Source: UBA6165 sp044233745 (GTDB lineage Bacteria > Bacteroidota > Bacteroidia > Flavobacteriales_D > Crocinitomicaceae). Taken from it: a stretch of 22,721 nucleotides of DNA. How positions within the stretch are numbered: position 1 is the stretch's first letter; each line of letters opens with the position of its first letter. The stretch spans positions 1-22,721 of the forward strand of contig JBIIJN010000041.1 in NCBI GenBank assembly GCA_044233745.1, read 5' to 3'. This document shows positions 15,226 to 22,529 of this stretch, piece after piece. The notes under the pieces are model-generated. The model searched no databases and had not been told where the DNA came from. It saw only the letters and a list, made by a program, of their open reading frames with translations. The translations under genes were made by a program, and so were the position numbers.

Positions 15226-15903
15226 TTAATCGTCGAGCAAATCTGGTCGCCTGGCTTTTGTTCTTTCCAAGGCTTGTTCCATGCGCCATTCATCAATTTT
15301 CTTGAAATCACCAGAAAGCAAAACTGGCGGTACTTTTAACCCTCGAAAATCTGCGGGTCGTGTATAAACGGGTGCCGACAACAAATTGTCTTGAAAGCTA
15401 TCCGACAGCGCAGATGTTTCATCGTTTAATACACCGGGCAATAGACGAATAATGCTATCCGTGAGCACAGCAGCCGCTAGTTCGCCACCAGACAGCACAT
15501 AGGATCCAATGGAGATTTCCATAGTCACATAATGTTCGCGGATGCGTTCGTCGATGCCTTTATAATGACCGCAGAGCATAAGCAGATTTCCTTTCAATGA
15601 CAAGGCGTTGCTCATGGATTGGTCGAGCAATTTACCATCGGGAGTCATGAAAATTATTTCATCGTAGTTGCGTTGAGCGCATAAATGATCGATACAATTG
15701 GCCAAGGGTTCACAAGACATAACCATTCCGGCACCTCCGCCATATTGGTAATCGTCAACGTTTTTATGTTTATCAGTAGAATAATCGCGCAGGTTGTGTA
15801 CATGAATTTCTGCAAGACCTTTTTCTTGAGCGCGTTTCAAAATAGAATCGCTGAACGGACCTTCTAAAAGTTTTGGTAAAACGGTTACAATGTCAATTCT
15901 CAT
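15226..15903 (-). CDS. trmD: tRNA (guanine-N1-)-methyltransferase
   Basis: Methylates N1 of G37 next to the anticodon, preventing +1 frameshifting; essential in many bacteria. The protein has 225 residues, as usual for TrmD. The SPOUT trefoil-knot SAM site is seen as MLCGHYKGIDERI (109-121) and SIGSYVLSGGELAA (131-144). The catalytic Asp168 lies in SALSDSF. The N-terminal RIDIVTVLPKLLEGPFSDSILKRAQEKG and the VDDYQYGGGAGMVM loop are typical. Its ATG overlaps the glmM stop by four bases (ATGA), so translation is probably coupled. In many bacteria trmD lies with rpsP, rimM and rplS; that arrangement is absent here. Confidence 0.97.
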   Translation of the reverse strand: MRIDIVTVLPKLLEGPFSDSILKRAQEKGLAEIHVHNLRDYSTDKHKNVDDYQYGGGAGMVMSCEPLANCIDHLCAQRNYDEIIFMTPDGKLLDQSMSNALSLKGNLLMLCGHYKGIDERIREHYVTMEISIGSYVLSGGELAAAVLTDSIIRLLPGVLNDETSALSDSFQDNLLSAPVYTRPADFRGLKVPPVLLSGDFKKIDEWRMEQALERTKARRPDLLDD

Positions 15904-17282
15904 AAGGACTTTTGTGCAATATCAATGATTTCTTGCGCCAAGGCATCTGCTTTTTCTTTGGTTTGCGCTTCAGAATATATACGAACAATAGGTTCGGTGT
16001 TGCTTTTTCTTAAATGCACCCATTCTTTATCGAAGTTGATTTTCACGCCATCTGTCAAATCGATTTCTTGAGCAGCGTAATGTGATTTCAAAATTTCTAA
16101 AACGGCATCAACATCGGTTTCTGGTGTCAATTCCAATTTGTTTTTAGAAATTACGTAATTCGGGAAAGACGCTCTGTATGCAGTCATACTTAAATCAGAC
16201 TCAGCTAATGCGCTCAAAAACAAACCAATACCAACTAGCGCATCGCGACCATAATGAGATTCCGGGTAGATAACACCACCATTTCCTTCACCACCGATTA
16301 CGGCGTTTGATGATTTCATAAGTGCAACCACATTCACTTCACCAACTGCCGAAGCGGCGTAAGATCCTCCTCTTTTCTCTGTAACATCGCGCAATGCACG
16401 AGTAGAGGAGAGGTTGGATACAGTATTTCCGGGTGTATGTTTGAGTACATAATCTGCAATAGCGACCAAGGTGTATTCTTCGCCAAACATGCTGCCATCT
16501 TCATTTACAAAAGCCAAGCGGTCCACATCGGGGTCAACAACGATGCCCATGTGCGCCTTTTTTTCTACTACCAGAGCCGACAAATCCAACAAATGCTCAG
16601 GAAGTGGTTCCGGATTATGGGCAAAATGTCCACTTGGGTCGCAATTCAATTCATGGATTTGGGAAACACCCAATGCTTTTAACAATTTCGGTAAGGCAAT
16701 TCCACCTGTTGAATTAACGGCATCCACAACCACTGAGAAATTGGCTGCTTTTATTGCATCAACATGCACCAATTTCAAATCCAAAACCGATTGAATGTGT
16801 TTGTCGATATAAGAATCGTCGTAAGAAATAGTTCCTAAACTGTGTACATCGGCAAACAGAAAATCGCCTTTTTCGGCAATAAGGAGAATTTCTTGTCCGT
16901 CATCACCCGAAAGGAATTCACCACGTTCGTTCAATAATTTCAATGCATTCCACTGAGCAGGATTGTGCGAAGCAGTTAAAATAATGCCACCTTGAGCGTT
17001 TTCTAAAGGCACGGCAAACTCAACTGTTGGCGTGGTGGAAAGTCCTAAGTCGATTACATCAATGCCCAATCCAACTAGGGTAGAGGACACCAAGTTTGAA
17101 ACCATGGCACCCGAAAGTCGGGCATCGCGACCAATCACTACCTTGAGTTTTCCGGAATGTCGTTTGGAAAGCCATGTGCCATAAGCTGAAGCAAATTTCA
17201 CTACATCGATAGGGGTGAGGTTGTTGTCGATTGCGCCGCCAATTGTGCCGCGAATACCAGAAATGGATTTGATTAATGTCAT
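15900..17282 (-). CDS. glmM: Phosphoglucosamine mutase-type phosphohexomutase
   Basis: Alpha-D-phosphohexomutase, probably converting glucosamine-6-phosphate to glucosamine-1-phosphate for UDP-GlcNAc and cell-wall synthesis. It has 460 residues. The phosphoserine is Ser105 in LTASHNP. The Mg2+ loop is DPDVDRLAF, with Asp250, Asp252 and Asp254; the usual bacterial Gly (DGDGDR) is replaced. The sugar-binding loop is GGEGNGGVIYP (330-340), and the C-terminal phosphate-binding segment is RKSNTEPIVRIYSEA. The DPDVDR and GGEGNGG pair resembles the archaeal/Bacteroidota branch of the family more than E. coli GlmM, so phosphoglucomutase or phosphomannomutase activity remains possible. The gene overlaps trmD by four bases and follows ribH by 40 bases in a four-gene cluster. 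Confidence 0.88.
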   Translation of the reverse strand: MTLIKSISGIRGTIGGAIDNNLTPIDVVKFASAYGTWLSKRHSGKLKVVIGRDARLSGAMVSNLVSSTLVGLGIDVIDLGLSTTPTVEFAVPLENAQGGIILTASHNPAQWNALKLLNERGEFLSGDDGQEILLIAEKGDFLFADVHSLGTISYDDSYIDKHIQSVLDLKLVHVDAIKAANFSVVVDAVNSTGGIALPKLLKALGVSQIHELNCDPSGHFAHNPEPLPEHLLDLSALVVEKKAHMGIVVDPDVDRLAFVNEDGSMFGEEYTLVAIADYVLKHTPGNTVSNLSSTRALRDVTEKRGGSYAASAVGEVNVVALMKSSNAVIGGEGNGGVIYPESHYGRDALVGIGLFLSALAESDLSMTAYRASFPNYVISKNKLELTPETDVDAVLEILKSHYAAQEIDLTDGVKINFDKEWVHLRKSNTEPIVRIYSEAQTKEKADALAQEIIDIAQKSL

Positions 17283-17322
17283 GATGAATAATATTTGAGG
17301 GTCAAATAAAGCTGACCAATTC

Positions 17323-17811
17323 CTAAAAACTTCTCGCCAGATGCACCATTTTCAAAAGCGCGATGGCACATTCAACACCCTTGTTGCCGTGTTTGCCACC
17401 AGATCTATCAATGGATTGTTGTAAAGTGTTGTCAGTAAGTACACAGAAAATGACAGGTCTATTGTACTTTAAACCAACATCCATAATGCCTTGCGTGGTA
17501 CCTTGGCAAACAAAATCGAAATGTTTGGTCTCGCCTTGAATCACGCAACCAATGGCAATGACACCATCAAGAAATGTGTTTTCCAATACCATTTGAGCAC
17601 CCATGGGCAATTCAAAAGTACCTGGGACATAATAAACATGGATGTTTTCTGGAGCTACACCATTTGCCAAAAGCGTTTCTTTTGCACCTTTGAGCAAATT
17701 GAAAGTGATGTTGTCGTTCCATTCAGAAACAACGATGCCGACTTTAAAATCGGCACCATTTGGAACTTGTTCCTTATTATAATCTGAAAGATTGTGATGT
17801 TCAGTAGCCAT
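17323..17811 (-). CDS. ribH: 6,7-dimethyl-8-ribityllumazine synthase
   Basis: Condenses 5-amino-6-ribitylamino-uracil with 3,4-dihydroxy-2-butanone-4-phosphate, the step before riboflavin synthase; usually assembles into 60-mer shells or pentamers. It has 162 residues. The substrate-binding motifs are SEWND (29-33), VPGTFELP (62-69) and GCVIQGETKHFDFV with catalytic His97. The phosphate-binding CVLTDNTLQQSIDRSGGKHGNKG follows. The first 20 residues are a polar extension typical of the family. It starts four bases after the stop of the TPR protein gene, so the two are co-transcribed. No FMN riboswitch was seen. The other rib genes are not in the window. Confidence 0.96.
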   Translation of the reverse strand: MATEHHNLSDYNKEQVPNGADFKVGIVVSEWNDNITFNLLKGAKETLLANGVAPENIHVYYVPGTFELPMGAQMVLENTFLDGVIAIGCVIQGETKHFDFVCQGTTQGIMDVGLKYNRPVIFCVLTDNTLQQSIDRSGGKHGNKGVECAIALLKMVHLARSF

Positions 17812-17815
17812 CGTA

Positions 17816-18460
17816 TTATTTTACTTTGTTTGCAACGCGCTCCAAGTATTTCTCAATATTATTGGTTTGGAAATACTCGTAATAATCCATTTCAATGCTT
17901 TTGTAAATTTCAACCGCATCTTCGAAGTTATTCAACTTCATTTCATGAATCAACGCTGCTTTCATTAAATACATAGGAGTTGTAAATTCGTTGGCTTTTC
18001 TTTTGGCAGCTTTTTCATACAATTTAACTGCTTTTTTGAAATCACCCAACTCAGAATGACAATCGCCTTGCAATCCAATCACCATAGTACCCAAGTACAA
18101 ATCCTTCAATTTGGCTTTTTCCAACAACTTCAAAGCTTTTTTGAATTCACCTTTGTCCATATATAAACGACCAGCCATGTATTGAGAGATCTCGCCACCC
18201 ACTTTGCCGTCGTATTTTTTAGCAACACGCTCAAACTCTGCTAATGCGTTATCTGGCTCATCGTTCTCAAGATAAACCATGGCGCGCCAGTATGCCGTTT
18301 TAGATTTTTCATTGGCTGGTTTGAAAACAAACTGCTGATAAAGAAACCATGCAAGTACAAGAACTGCAATAGCACCTACAGCGTAAGACACCATTTTGAA
18401 GGTCTTGCTGTTTTTTGCCTTTTCTATCAATTGCTCTGGATTATCAAAAAATTCTGCCAT
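17816..18460 (-). CDS. Membrane-anchored tetratricopeptide repeat protein
   Basis: A 214-residue protein with a short cytoplasmic N-terminus (MAEFFDNPEQLIEKAKNSKTFK), one transmembrane helix at about 23-43 (MVSYAVGAIAVLVLAWFLY) and a helical C-terminal part with TPR-like helix pairs. Examples are KSKTAYWRAMVYLENDEPDNAL, GGEISQYMAGRLYMDKGEFKKALKLLEKAK and LQGDCHSELGDFKKAVKLYEKA, given here only to mark the repeats. The layout resembles YfgM/BamD-like periplasmic TPR proteins and would place the repeats outside the inner membrane. No exact family can be assigned. It is first in the cluster with ribH, glmM and trmD. A TAATTTCG element (18500-18493, minus strand), close to TAnnTTTG, lies 32 bases before its ATG and may be the cluster promoter. 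Confidence 0.85.
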   Translation of the reverse strand: MAEFFDNPEQLIEKAKNSKTFKMVSYAVGAIAVLVLAWFLYQQFVFKPANEKSKTAYWRAMVYLENDEPDNALAEFERVAKKYDGKVGGEISQYMAGRLYMDKGEFKKALKLLEKAKLKDLYLGTMVIGLQGDCHSELGDFKKAVKLYEKAAKRKANEFTTPMYLMKAALIHEMKLNNFEDAVEIYKSIEMDYYEYFQTNNIEKYLERVANKVK

Positions 18461-18536
18461 TGTAATAAAGTTTCGTTTTAAATTAGAAGTCGCGAAATTA
18501 GTGTTTTTTTTGATTACGTATGGAAATTTAGTTTTT

Positions 18537-18544
18537 TACCTTTG
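18537..18544 (+). promoter_or_regulatory. -7 element of the GreA-like gene promoter
   Basis: TACCTTTG matches TAnnTTTG. A TTTG at 18509-18512 lies 24 bases upstream, slightly long spacing. The 5' leader to the ATG at 18596 would be about 45 bases. Confidence 0.5.
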
Positions 18545-18595
18545 CGTGTTAATAAGTTGCAACATAAGAATAACACGGCAGCACAAATATTTAAG

Positions 18596-19042
18596 ATGAA
18601 CAAACAAGAAATTAAAACGATTTGCCTGACGAAAATTAGAGAGCAACAAATTGAATTACAGGCGCTTATTGATGAAGTGCAAAACGCTAGTAACAACGAA
18701 ACCAAAAGTACAGCTGGCGACAAACACGATACAGCACGCGCTCAGGCACAAATTGAAGTTGAAAGATTGAATAAACAATTATCAGTTTTAAATGCCATGC
18801 ACAACGAATTACACAGATTGCCGATTCAAGAAACCAAAAAAATTCAGATGGGGAGTTTTGTGCAAACCACACAAGGTGATTATTATGTTGCCGTAGCATT
18901 GGGGAGAATTACTTTTGACACCGAAACGTTTTTTGTGATTTCTTCGGCATCTCCTTTGTATAATCATTTAAAGGGAAAAGGAGCGGGAGAACAATTTGAA
19001 TTGTCCTTAGGAAACTCTGGGGTTATTCATAATGTGATGTAG
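18596..19042 (+). CDS. GreA/GreB C-terminal-like protein
   Basis: A 148-residue protein. The N-terminal half is an alpha-helical hairpin, likely coiled coil, carrying ETKSTAGDKHDTARAQAQIE, a motif conserved in a Bacteroidota family. The C-terminal half (about 85-148) resembles the FKBP-like C-terminal domain of transcript-cleavage factors GreA/GreB and of Rnk: a GSFVQTTQGDYYVAVALG strand pair, VISSASPLYNHLKGKGAGEQF, then a final strand. It may bind RNA polymerase. Members are often mislabelled 3-oxoacyl-ACP synthase, which the sequence does not support. The start is ATG 18596; a TTG at 18542 would add 18 residues but is inside the promoter element. It diverges from the TPR-ribH cluster. Confidence 0.8.
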   Translation: MNKQEIKTICLTKIREQQIELQALIDEVQNASNNETKSTAGDKHDTARAQAQIEVERLNKQLSVLNAMHNELHRLPIQETKKIQMGSFVQTTQGDYYVAVALGRITFDTETFFVISSASPLYNHLKGKGAGEQFELSLGNSGVIHNVM

Positions 19043-19110
19043 TTCTGGTGATAAAAAACGAAAATACACTTTTGTCTTATAATTAATATTATGATAAATA
19101 AAAATATATG

Positions 19111-19142
19111 AATAAACGGGAATAATATACTCCCGTGTTATT
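19111..19142. terminator. Hairpin between convergent genes
   Basis: ACGGGA (19116-19121) pairs with TCCCGT (19131-19136), and the stem extends through AATAA/TTATT past a bulged G at 19137. It sits between the 3' ends of the GreA-like gene and the rhodanese gene and may end both transcripts. The T-tract is weak. Confidence 0.45.
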
Positions 19143-19156
19143 GTTATCCATAATCT

Positions 19157-19561
19157 CTAGTAATTCATGTACCCTCCCAGGAGTTCATAAACCACAGAGA
19201 AACCGAGTTCTTTCAATACTTCCATTGCTTTTTGCGATCGCCCACCAGATCGACAATATACATACACTGGAATATTTCTATCCAATTTGGCAACTTGTTC
19301 GCGAAAATCGGCATCATAGAAATTAATATTGATGGCGCCATCAATTTTTCCTTCACGCAATTCATCAGGTGTTCGGATGTCGAGAATTTGAACATTACCC
19401 GCGGCAATGCCTGCTCGAAACTGATCCGCATCTATACGTTGGCAAATTTGCTGATTCGCTGGATCGTTGCTTGTGTTTGCAGCTCCTGATTCGTTTTGCG
19501 TTTGTGCACCACAACTGGTCAAAAAAAGTGCGAAAAAAGATAAATTCAATATAAGTTTCAT
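19157..19561 (-). CDS. Rhodanese-domain lipoprotein
   Basis: A 134-residue lipoprotein with a single rhodanese domain. The signal peptide MKLILNLSFFALFLTSC ends in a lipobox with lipidated Cys17, so it should be anchored in an envelope membrane facing the periplasm. Residues 18-38 are a polar linker. The rhodanese domain (about 39-134) contains LDIRTPDELREGKIDGAINI and the active-site loop CRSGGRS with Cys103 (103-109), then GFSVVYELLGGY. The complete loop supports sulfurtransferase or persulfide chemistry, but the partner is unknown. A TAAATTTG element (19585-19578, minus strand) lies 16 bases before the ATG. The next gene upstream on this strand ends 146 bases away. Confidence 0.92.
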   Translation of the reverse strand: MKLILNLSFFALFLTSCGAQTQNESGAANTSNDPANQQICQRIDADQFRAGIAAGNVQILDIRTPDELREGKIDGAININFYDADFREQVAKLDRNIPVYVYCRSGGRSQKAMEVLKELGFSVVYELLGGYMNY

Positions 19562-19577
19562 AGTTCTAATTTTAGGA

Positions 19578-19585
19578 CAAATTTA
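19578..19585 (-). promoter_or_regulatory. -7 element of rhodanese lipoprotein promoter
   Basis: Read on the minus strand this is TAAATTTG, matching TAnnTTTG, 16 bases before the ATG. No clear upstream box at 19-21 bases. Confidence 0.45.
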
Positions 19586-19707
19586 AGACCTTTATAGATT
19601 ATGTTAAGTAACATCTGTCACAGAGGCCAAGGTTCGAGCAATGGTACTTATGGTATTACTTGGTATTCGGTTCTTGAAATCCAACATTTTTGATTTGGCA
19701 AATCAAG

Positions 19708-20484
19708 TTATTCTTCTTCGTGCGCTTCACGCGTATTTTCCGGACTAATCTGTTCTTGCACAGGAATTGGCTTGTAGATGTACTCCCCTCTCAACTGCCT
19801 GAAATGGATATACTTTTCCTTGATGTATATAATCAAATCGTAGTCGCTGGCATTTTTTAGGAAATCTTCATTTAAATTGAGGAAAATGATAAAATCCAAA
19901 AATTCTTCTTCATTCAATTCAATGATATCGTATGAAACATAAACGCGAAGTAATTCTTTCACGACTTGCTCCATTTCATCTTGGTATTGCAACTCGGCCA
20001 CCTTTTGTTTCATGCGTTCACGGCGACTAAACTCTTGATAAAGCGCTGTGATTGGGCTCTCTAAAGCTTGATATCCGGTAACTATTCGTGTTTCAGTTTG
20101 TGCCAAGCGCTCTCTTTCCTCTTTAATTTGAGTCAAAGTTTTCACGGGATACACCACAACTTCTTCTTTTCTAAACTCGATCAGCTTCAAATATCTTCTG
20201 AACTCGTGGCGGCAAGTCGAATCAGCAGTAGCTTTCATTTTAATGGTTTCATAACCTGTAATCGTGAAGTAAATTGAATCACCAGGGTTTACGGCAATCG
20301 AAAAAGTGCCATCAGGTTTACCAAATACGCCCCTGCCAGCGGTTTTATTAACGATGAATAAGTTGTAAAAACCTTGCCTAGATGTGGTATCACGCAAATT
20401 TCCCCACAGGTTGACTTCTTTGCAGTTTTGGGCCAACAATTGTGCAGAAATGCTAAGAAAAAATAGTGCAACAACGATTTTCAT
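19708..20484 (-). CDS. Secreted protein with CarboxypepD_reg-like domain
   Basis: A 258-residue exported protein. The signal peptide MKIVVALFFLSISAQLLA probably leaves after Ala18. Residues about 25-110 form a beta-sandwich like the carboxypeptidase regulatory-like domain of Bacteroidota outer-membrane proteins: WGNLRDTTSRQGFYNLFIVN, then KPDGTFSIAVNPGDSIYFTITGY, where a processed or surface-exposed strand pattern is typical. The second half is helical and charged, with KIEER-type heptads from about 120 to 200, and the end is acidic (EENTREAHEEE-like). There is no TonB plug or barrel, so it is a stand-alone member. In this phylum such proteins often act at the cell envelope, but its role is unknown. 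It diverges from mnmA over a 286-base gap containing a TAACGG repeat array. Confidence 0.82.
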   Translation of the reverse strand: MKIVVALFFLSISAQLLAQNCKEVNLWGNLRDTTSRQGFYNLFIVNKTAGRGVFGKPDGTFSIAVNPGDSIYFTITGYETIKMKATADSTCRHEFRRYLKLIEFRKEEVVVYPVKTLTQIKEERERLAQTETRIVTGYQALESPITALYQEFSRRERMKQKVAELQYQDEMEQVVKELLRVYVSYDIIELNEEEFLDFIIFLNLNEDFLKNASDYDLIIYIKEKYIHFRQLRGEYIYKPIPVQEQISPENTREAHEEE

Positions 20485-20578
20485 TTTACGAAATTATAAA
20501 GAATAACGAAGTGTATCATTTTTTAGTGTTAAATGGTTTGATTTAGCAGGTGAATGTGATAGATTCTAGGGAGTTATT

Positions 20579-20616
20579 TAACGGTTAAGTAACGGATATT
20601 AACCGTTAGGTAACGG
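20579..20616. repeat. TAACGG repeat/inverted repeat, possible operator
   Basis: A perfect 10-base inverted repeat, TAACGGTTAA (20579-20588) and TTAACCGTTA (20599-20608), has a 10-base spacer. TAACGG also recurs at 20590-20595 inside the spacer and at 20611-20616 just after. It lies 95 bases upstream of the gene starting at 20484 (minus) and 155 bases upstream of mnmA (plus). The arrangement fits a dimeric regulator site with extra half-sites. A transcribed hairpin is also possible but has no T-tail. Confidence 0.55.
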
Positions 20617-20752
20617 CTACTACTCGTAATTATTTGTTTTACAGTATTTTGCAAGGATATCGATTTTCATATTCCATCGCAGCTTCACCCTATCATAAAA
20701 CGCATTATTCCCAAATTCCCATGATTTCAACTCATTATTCCCCGATTCACAC

Positions 20753-20760
20753 TAATTTTG
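20753..20760 (+). promoter_or_regulatory. -7 element of mnmA promoter
   Basis: TAATTTTG matches TAnnTTTG and lies 10 bases before the mnmA ATG, implying a very short or nearly absent leader. No TTG box is clear upstream. Confidence 0.5.
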
Positions 20761-20770
20761 CAGCTACATT

Positions 20771-21946
20771 ATGAAACGAGTTGTTGTTGGATTGTCGGGA
20801 GGTGTAGATTCCTCCGTTGCCGCGTACCTTTTGAAAGAACAAGGCTATGAAGTTATTGGGCTTTTTATGAAGAATTGGCATGATACGTCTGTGACCATTT
20901 CTGATGATTGTCCATGGATTGATGATTCGAATGATGCGCTGTTGGTAGCACAAGATTTGGGTATTCCTTTTCAAGTGATTGATTTGAGCAAGGAGTATTA
21001 CGAACGCATTGTAAACTACATGTTTAAGGAATATGAAAGCGGGAGAACGCCTAATCCAGATGTACTTTGTAACCGTGAAATTAAATTTGATGTGTTCTTG
21101 GATGCTGCGCTAAAATTGGGTGCAGATTATGTTGCCACGGGACATTATTGCAGAAAAGTGGAACATGCTGACGGTACTTTTGGTCTCATGGCCGGACTTG
21201 ATCCCAACAAAGATCAGAGTTATTTTCTGTGTCAAATCAATCAATTTCAGTTGAGTAAAGCACTTTTTCCGATTGGTGATTTGCAGAAATCTGAAGTTCG
21301 AGCCATTGCGCAAAAAATGGGCTTGGTAACGGCGGATAAAAAAGACTCTCAAGGACTTTGTTTTGTAGGAAAGGTTTCTCTTCCTGTGTTTTTGCAGCAA
21401 CAGTTGTCAATCAAACCGGGCAAAGTGATTGAAATTTCAGAAAATCACCCTGAATTTTTGAACTATCAAAATATTGGAAAATCCGCTGAAAACGTTGCGG
21501 CTTTGAGCAAAGATTTTGTCTTTCACCCTGCAGATGGCATACCTGTAGCCGATCACCAAGGCGCACATTTTTATACCATCGGGCAACGACGTGGATTGCA
21601 AATCGGCGGGCGACCTCTTCCCTCTTTTGTGATTGGCACCGATGTAAAAAACAATACGGTTTATTCGGGGCAAGGAGAAGAACACCCAGGGCTTTATAAA
21701 CAAGCACTTCGTATTGAATTAAACGAATTTCATTGGGTGCGTTCCTATGAAAATAAAGATTCTGAATATCAAGGTTTTAACATCAGGATTCGCTACCGAC
21801 AAAGCCTTCAAAAAGGTACTTTAATCAAAAAAGAAGATGCTTGGTACGTGTATTTTGACGAAGCCCAACGCGGTATCACCAAGGGTCAGTTTGCAGCGTT
21901 TTATTTGGATTCGGGTGAATTGGTGGCATCAGGTGTTATTTCATAA
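20771..21946 (+). CDS. mnmA: tRNA-specific 2-thiouridylase
   Basis: Uses ATP and a relayed persulfide to thiolate C2 of U34 in tRNAs for Glu, Gln and Lys. It has 391 residues. The PP-loop SGGVDSS is at 9-15. The tRNA-binding GRTPNPDVLCNREIKF carries nucleophile Cys100, and DSQGLCFVG carries the second catalytic Cys197. The middle domain has HFYTIGQRRGL. Compared with E. coli MnmA there is an extra stretch of about 25 residues between GKVIEI and the ADHQGAHFY motif, which I recall as common in Bacteroidota MnmA. ATG 20771 directly precedes the KRVVVGLSGG strand. The DUF486 gene starts 12 bases after the stop and probably shares its transcript. Confidence 0.96.
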   Translation: MKRVVVGLSGGVDSSVAAYLLKEQGYEVIGLFMKNWHDTSVTISDDCPWIDDSNDALLVAQDLGIPFQVIDLSKEYYERIVNYMFKEYESGRTPNPDVLCNREIKFDVFLDAALKLGADYVATGHYCRKVEHADGTFGLMAGLDPNKDQSYFLCQINQFQLSKALFPIGDLQKSEVRAIAQKMGLVTADKKDSQGLCFVGKVSLPVFLQQQLSIKPGKVIEISENHPEFLNYQNIGKSAENVAALSKDFVFHPADGIPVADHQGAHFYTIGQRRGLQIGGRPLPSFVIGTDVKNNTVYSGQGEEHPGLYKQALRIELNEFHWVRSYENKDSEYQGFNIRIRYRQSLQKGTLIKKEDAWYVYFDEAQRGITKGQFAAFYLDSGELVASGVIS

Positions 21947-21958
21947 TCACTTTAAACA

Positions 21959-22324
21959 ATGAGTCGTAAAATGCTGCTAACCATTATTTTATTAATAATC
22001 GCAAACATCTTCATGACCTTTGCTTGGTATGGACATTTGAAATTCAAAGACATGACTTGGTTCAGCGGATTGGGCTTGTTCGCTGTCATTTTAATTTCTT
22101 GGGGTATTGCCTTTTTCGAGTATATTTTTCAGGTGCCAGCCAACAAAATTGGTTACGCAGGCAACGGCGGGCCCTTTAACTTGTGGCAGCTCAAAGTGCT
22201 TCAAGAAGTAATCACATTGAGTGTTTTCACTATTTTCACAGTACTTGTTTTCAAAACAGAGGCCTTTCGCATGAACCATTTAATAGGTTTTGGCTTTTTG
22301 ATTTTGGCTGTGTATTTCATTTAA
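21959..22324 (+). CDS. DUF486 (DMT-like) membrane protein
   Basis: A 121-residue integral membrane protein of the DUF486 family, related in layout to small four-helix drug/metabolite transporters. Four hydrophobic segments are seen at about 5-23, 34-53, 80-96 and 104-121. Diagnostic motifs are NIFMTFAWYGHLK after the first helix, SWGIAFFEYIFQVPANKIGY at the end of the second, and QLKVLQEVITL leading into the third. No transport substrate is known. It starts 12 bases after mnmA and is likely co-transcribed with it, although no functional tie is evident. Confidence 0.9.
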   Translation: MSRKMLLTIILLIIANIFMTFAWYGHLKFKDMTWFSGLGLFAVILISWGIAFFEYIFQVPANKIGYAGNGGPFNLWQLKVLQEVITLSVFTIFTVLVFKTEAFRMNHLIGFGFLILAVYFI

Positions 22325-22362
22325 AAGAAGTAGCTTTTTCAGCCTGAAAAGGAACTCAGACA

Positions 22363-22393
22363 TTGTTTCAATTAATTTTTTGACTTAATTTTG
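22363..22393 (+). promoter_or_regulatory. Consensus promoter of the SBBP gene
   Basis: TTG at 22363-22365, a 20-base spacer and TAATTTTG at 22386-22393 fit the Bacteroidota consensus well. The first ATG of the downstream gene (22452) lies about 58 bases after the -7 element. The position supports the view that translation normally begins upstream of the CTATC repeat. Confidence 0.6.
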
Positions 22394-22451
22394 CCCACGT
22401 TTTGTTTTTTCAATTACGTTTTTTTTCTTGTTTCACTCTTAATCAAGCCTA

Positions 22452-22529
22452 ATGAAAATGATGAGTTCTATCCTATCCTATCCTATCCTATCCTATCCTA
22501 TCATTAATGCTGATATTTGGCAGTTTTAA
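22452..22529 (+). other. Out-of-frame leader reading frame of the SBBP gene
   Basis: Three in-phase ATG codons (22452, 22458, 22461) start a frame reading MKMMSSILSYPILSYPII and stopping at TAA 22527-22529, 25 residues in all. The basic start followed by hydrophobic residues looks like the beginning of a signal peptide. It is cut off only because seven copies of the pentamer place the rest of the protein in another frame. With eight or five copies this frame would join the SBBP frame. Confidence 0.6.
22468..22502 (+). repeat. Pentanucleotide tandem repeat (CTATC)x7
   Basis: Seven perfect copies of CTATC, 35 bases. Three units encode five residues (ILSYP), so the tract is hydrophobic and compatible with a signal-peptide core. 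Gain or loss of single units shifts the frame, making this a candidate contingency tract for slipped-strand phase variation. Confidence 0.95.

Noticed and set aside
19602..19660. Possible tRNA, suggested by GGTTCGAG near 19631
   Set aside because: No matching acceptor, D or anticodon stems can be formed around it and the T-loop pattern is incomplete.
20489..20496. TAATTTCG on the minus strand as a promoter for the 19708-20484 gene
   Set aside because: It lies only four bases before the ATG, leaving no room for a leader, and departs from TAnnTTTG.
22328..22352. Intrinsic terminator after the DUF486 gene (CTTTTTCAGCCTGAAAAG)
   Set aside because: The stem is short and A/T only near the loop, and no T-tract follows.
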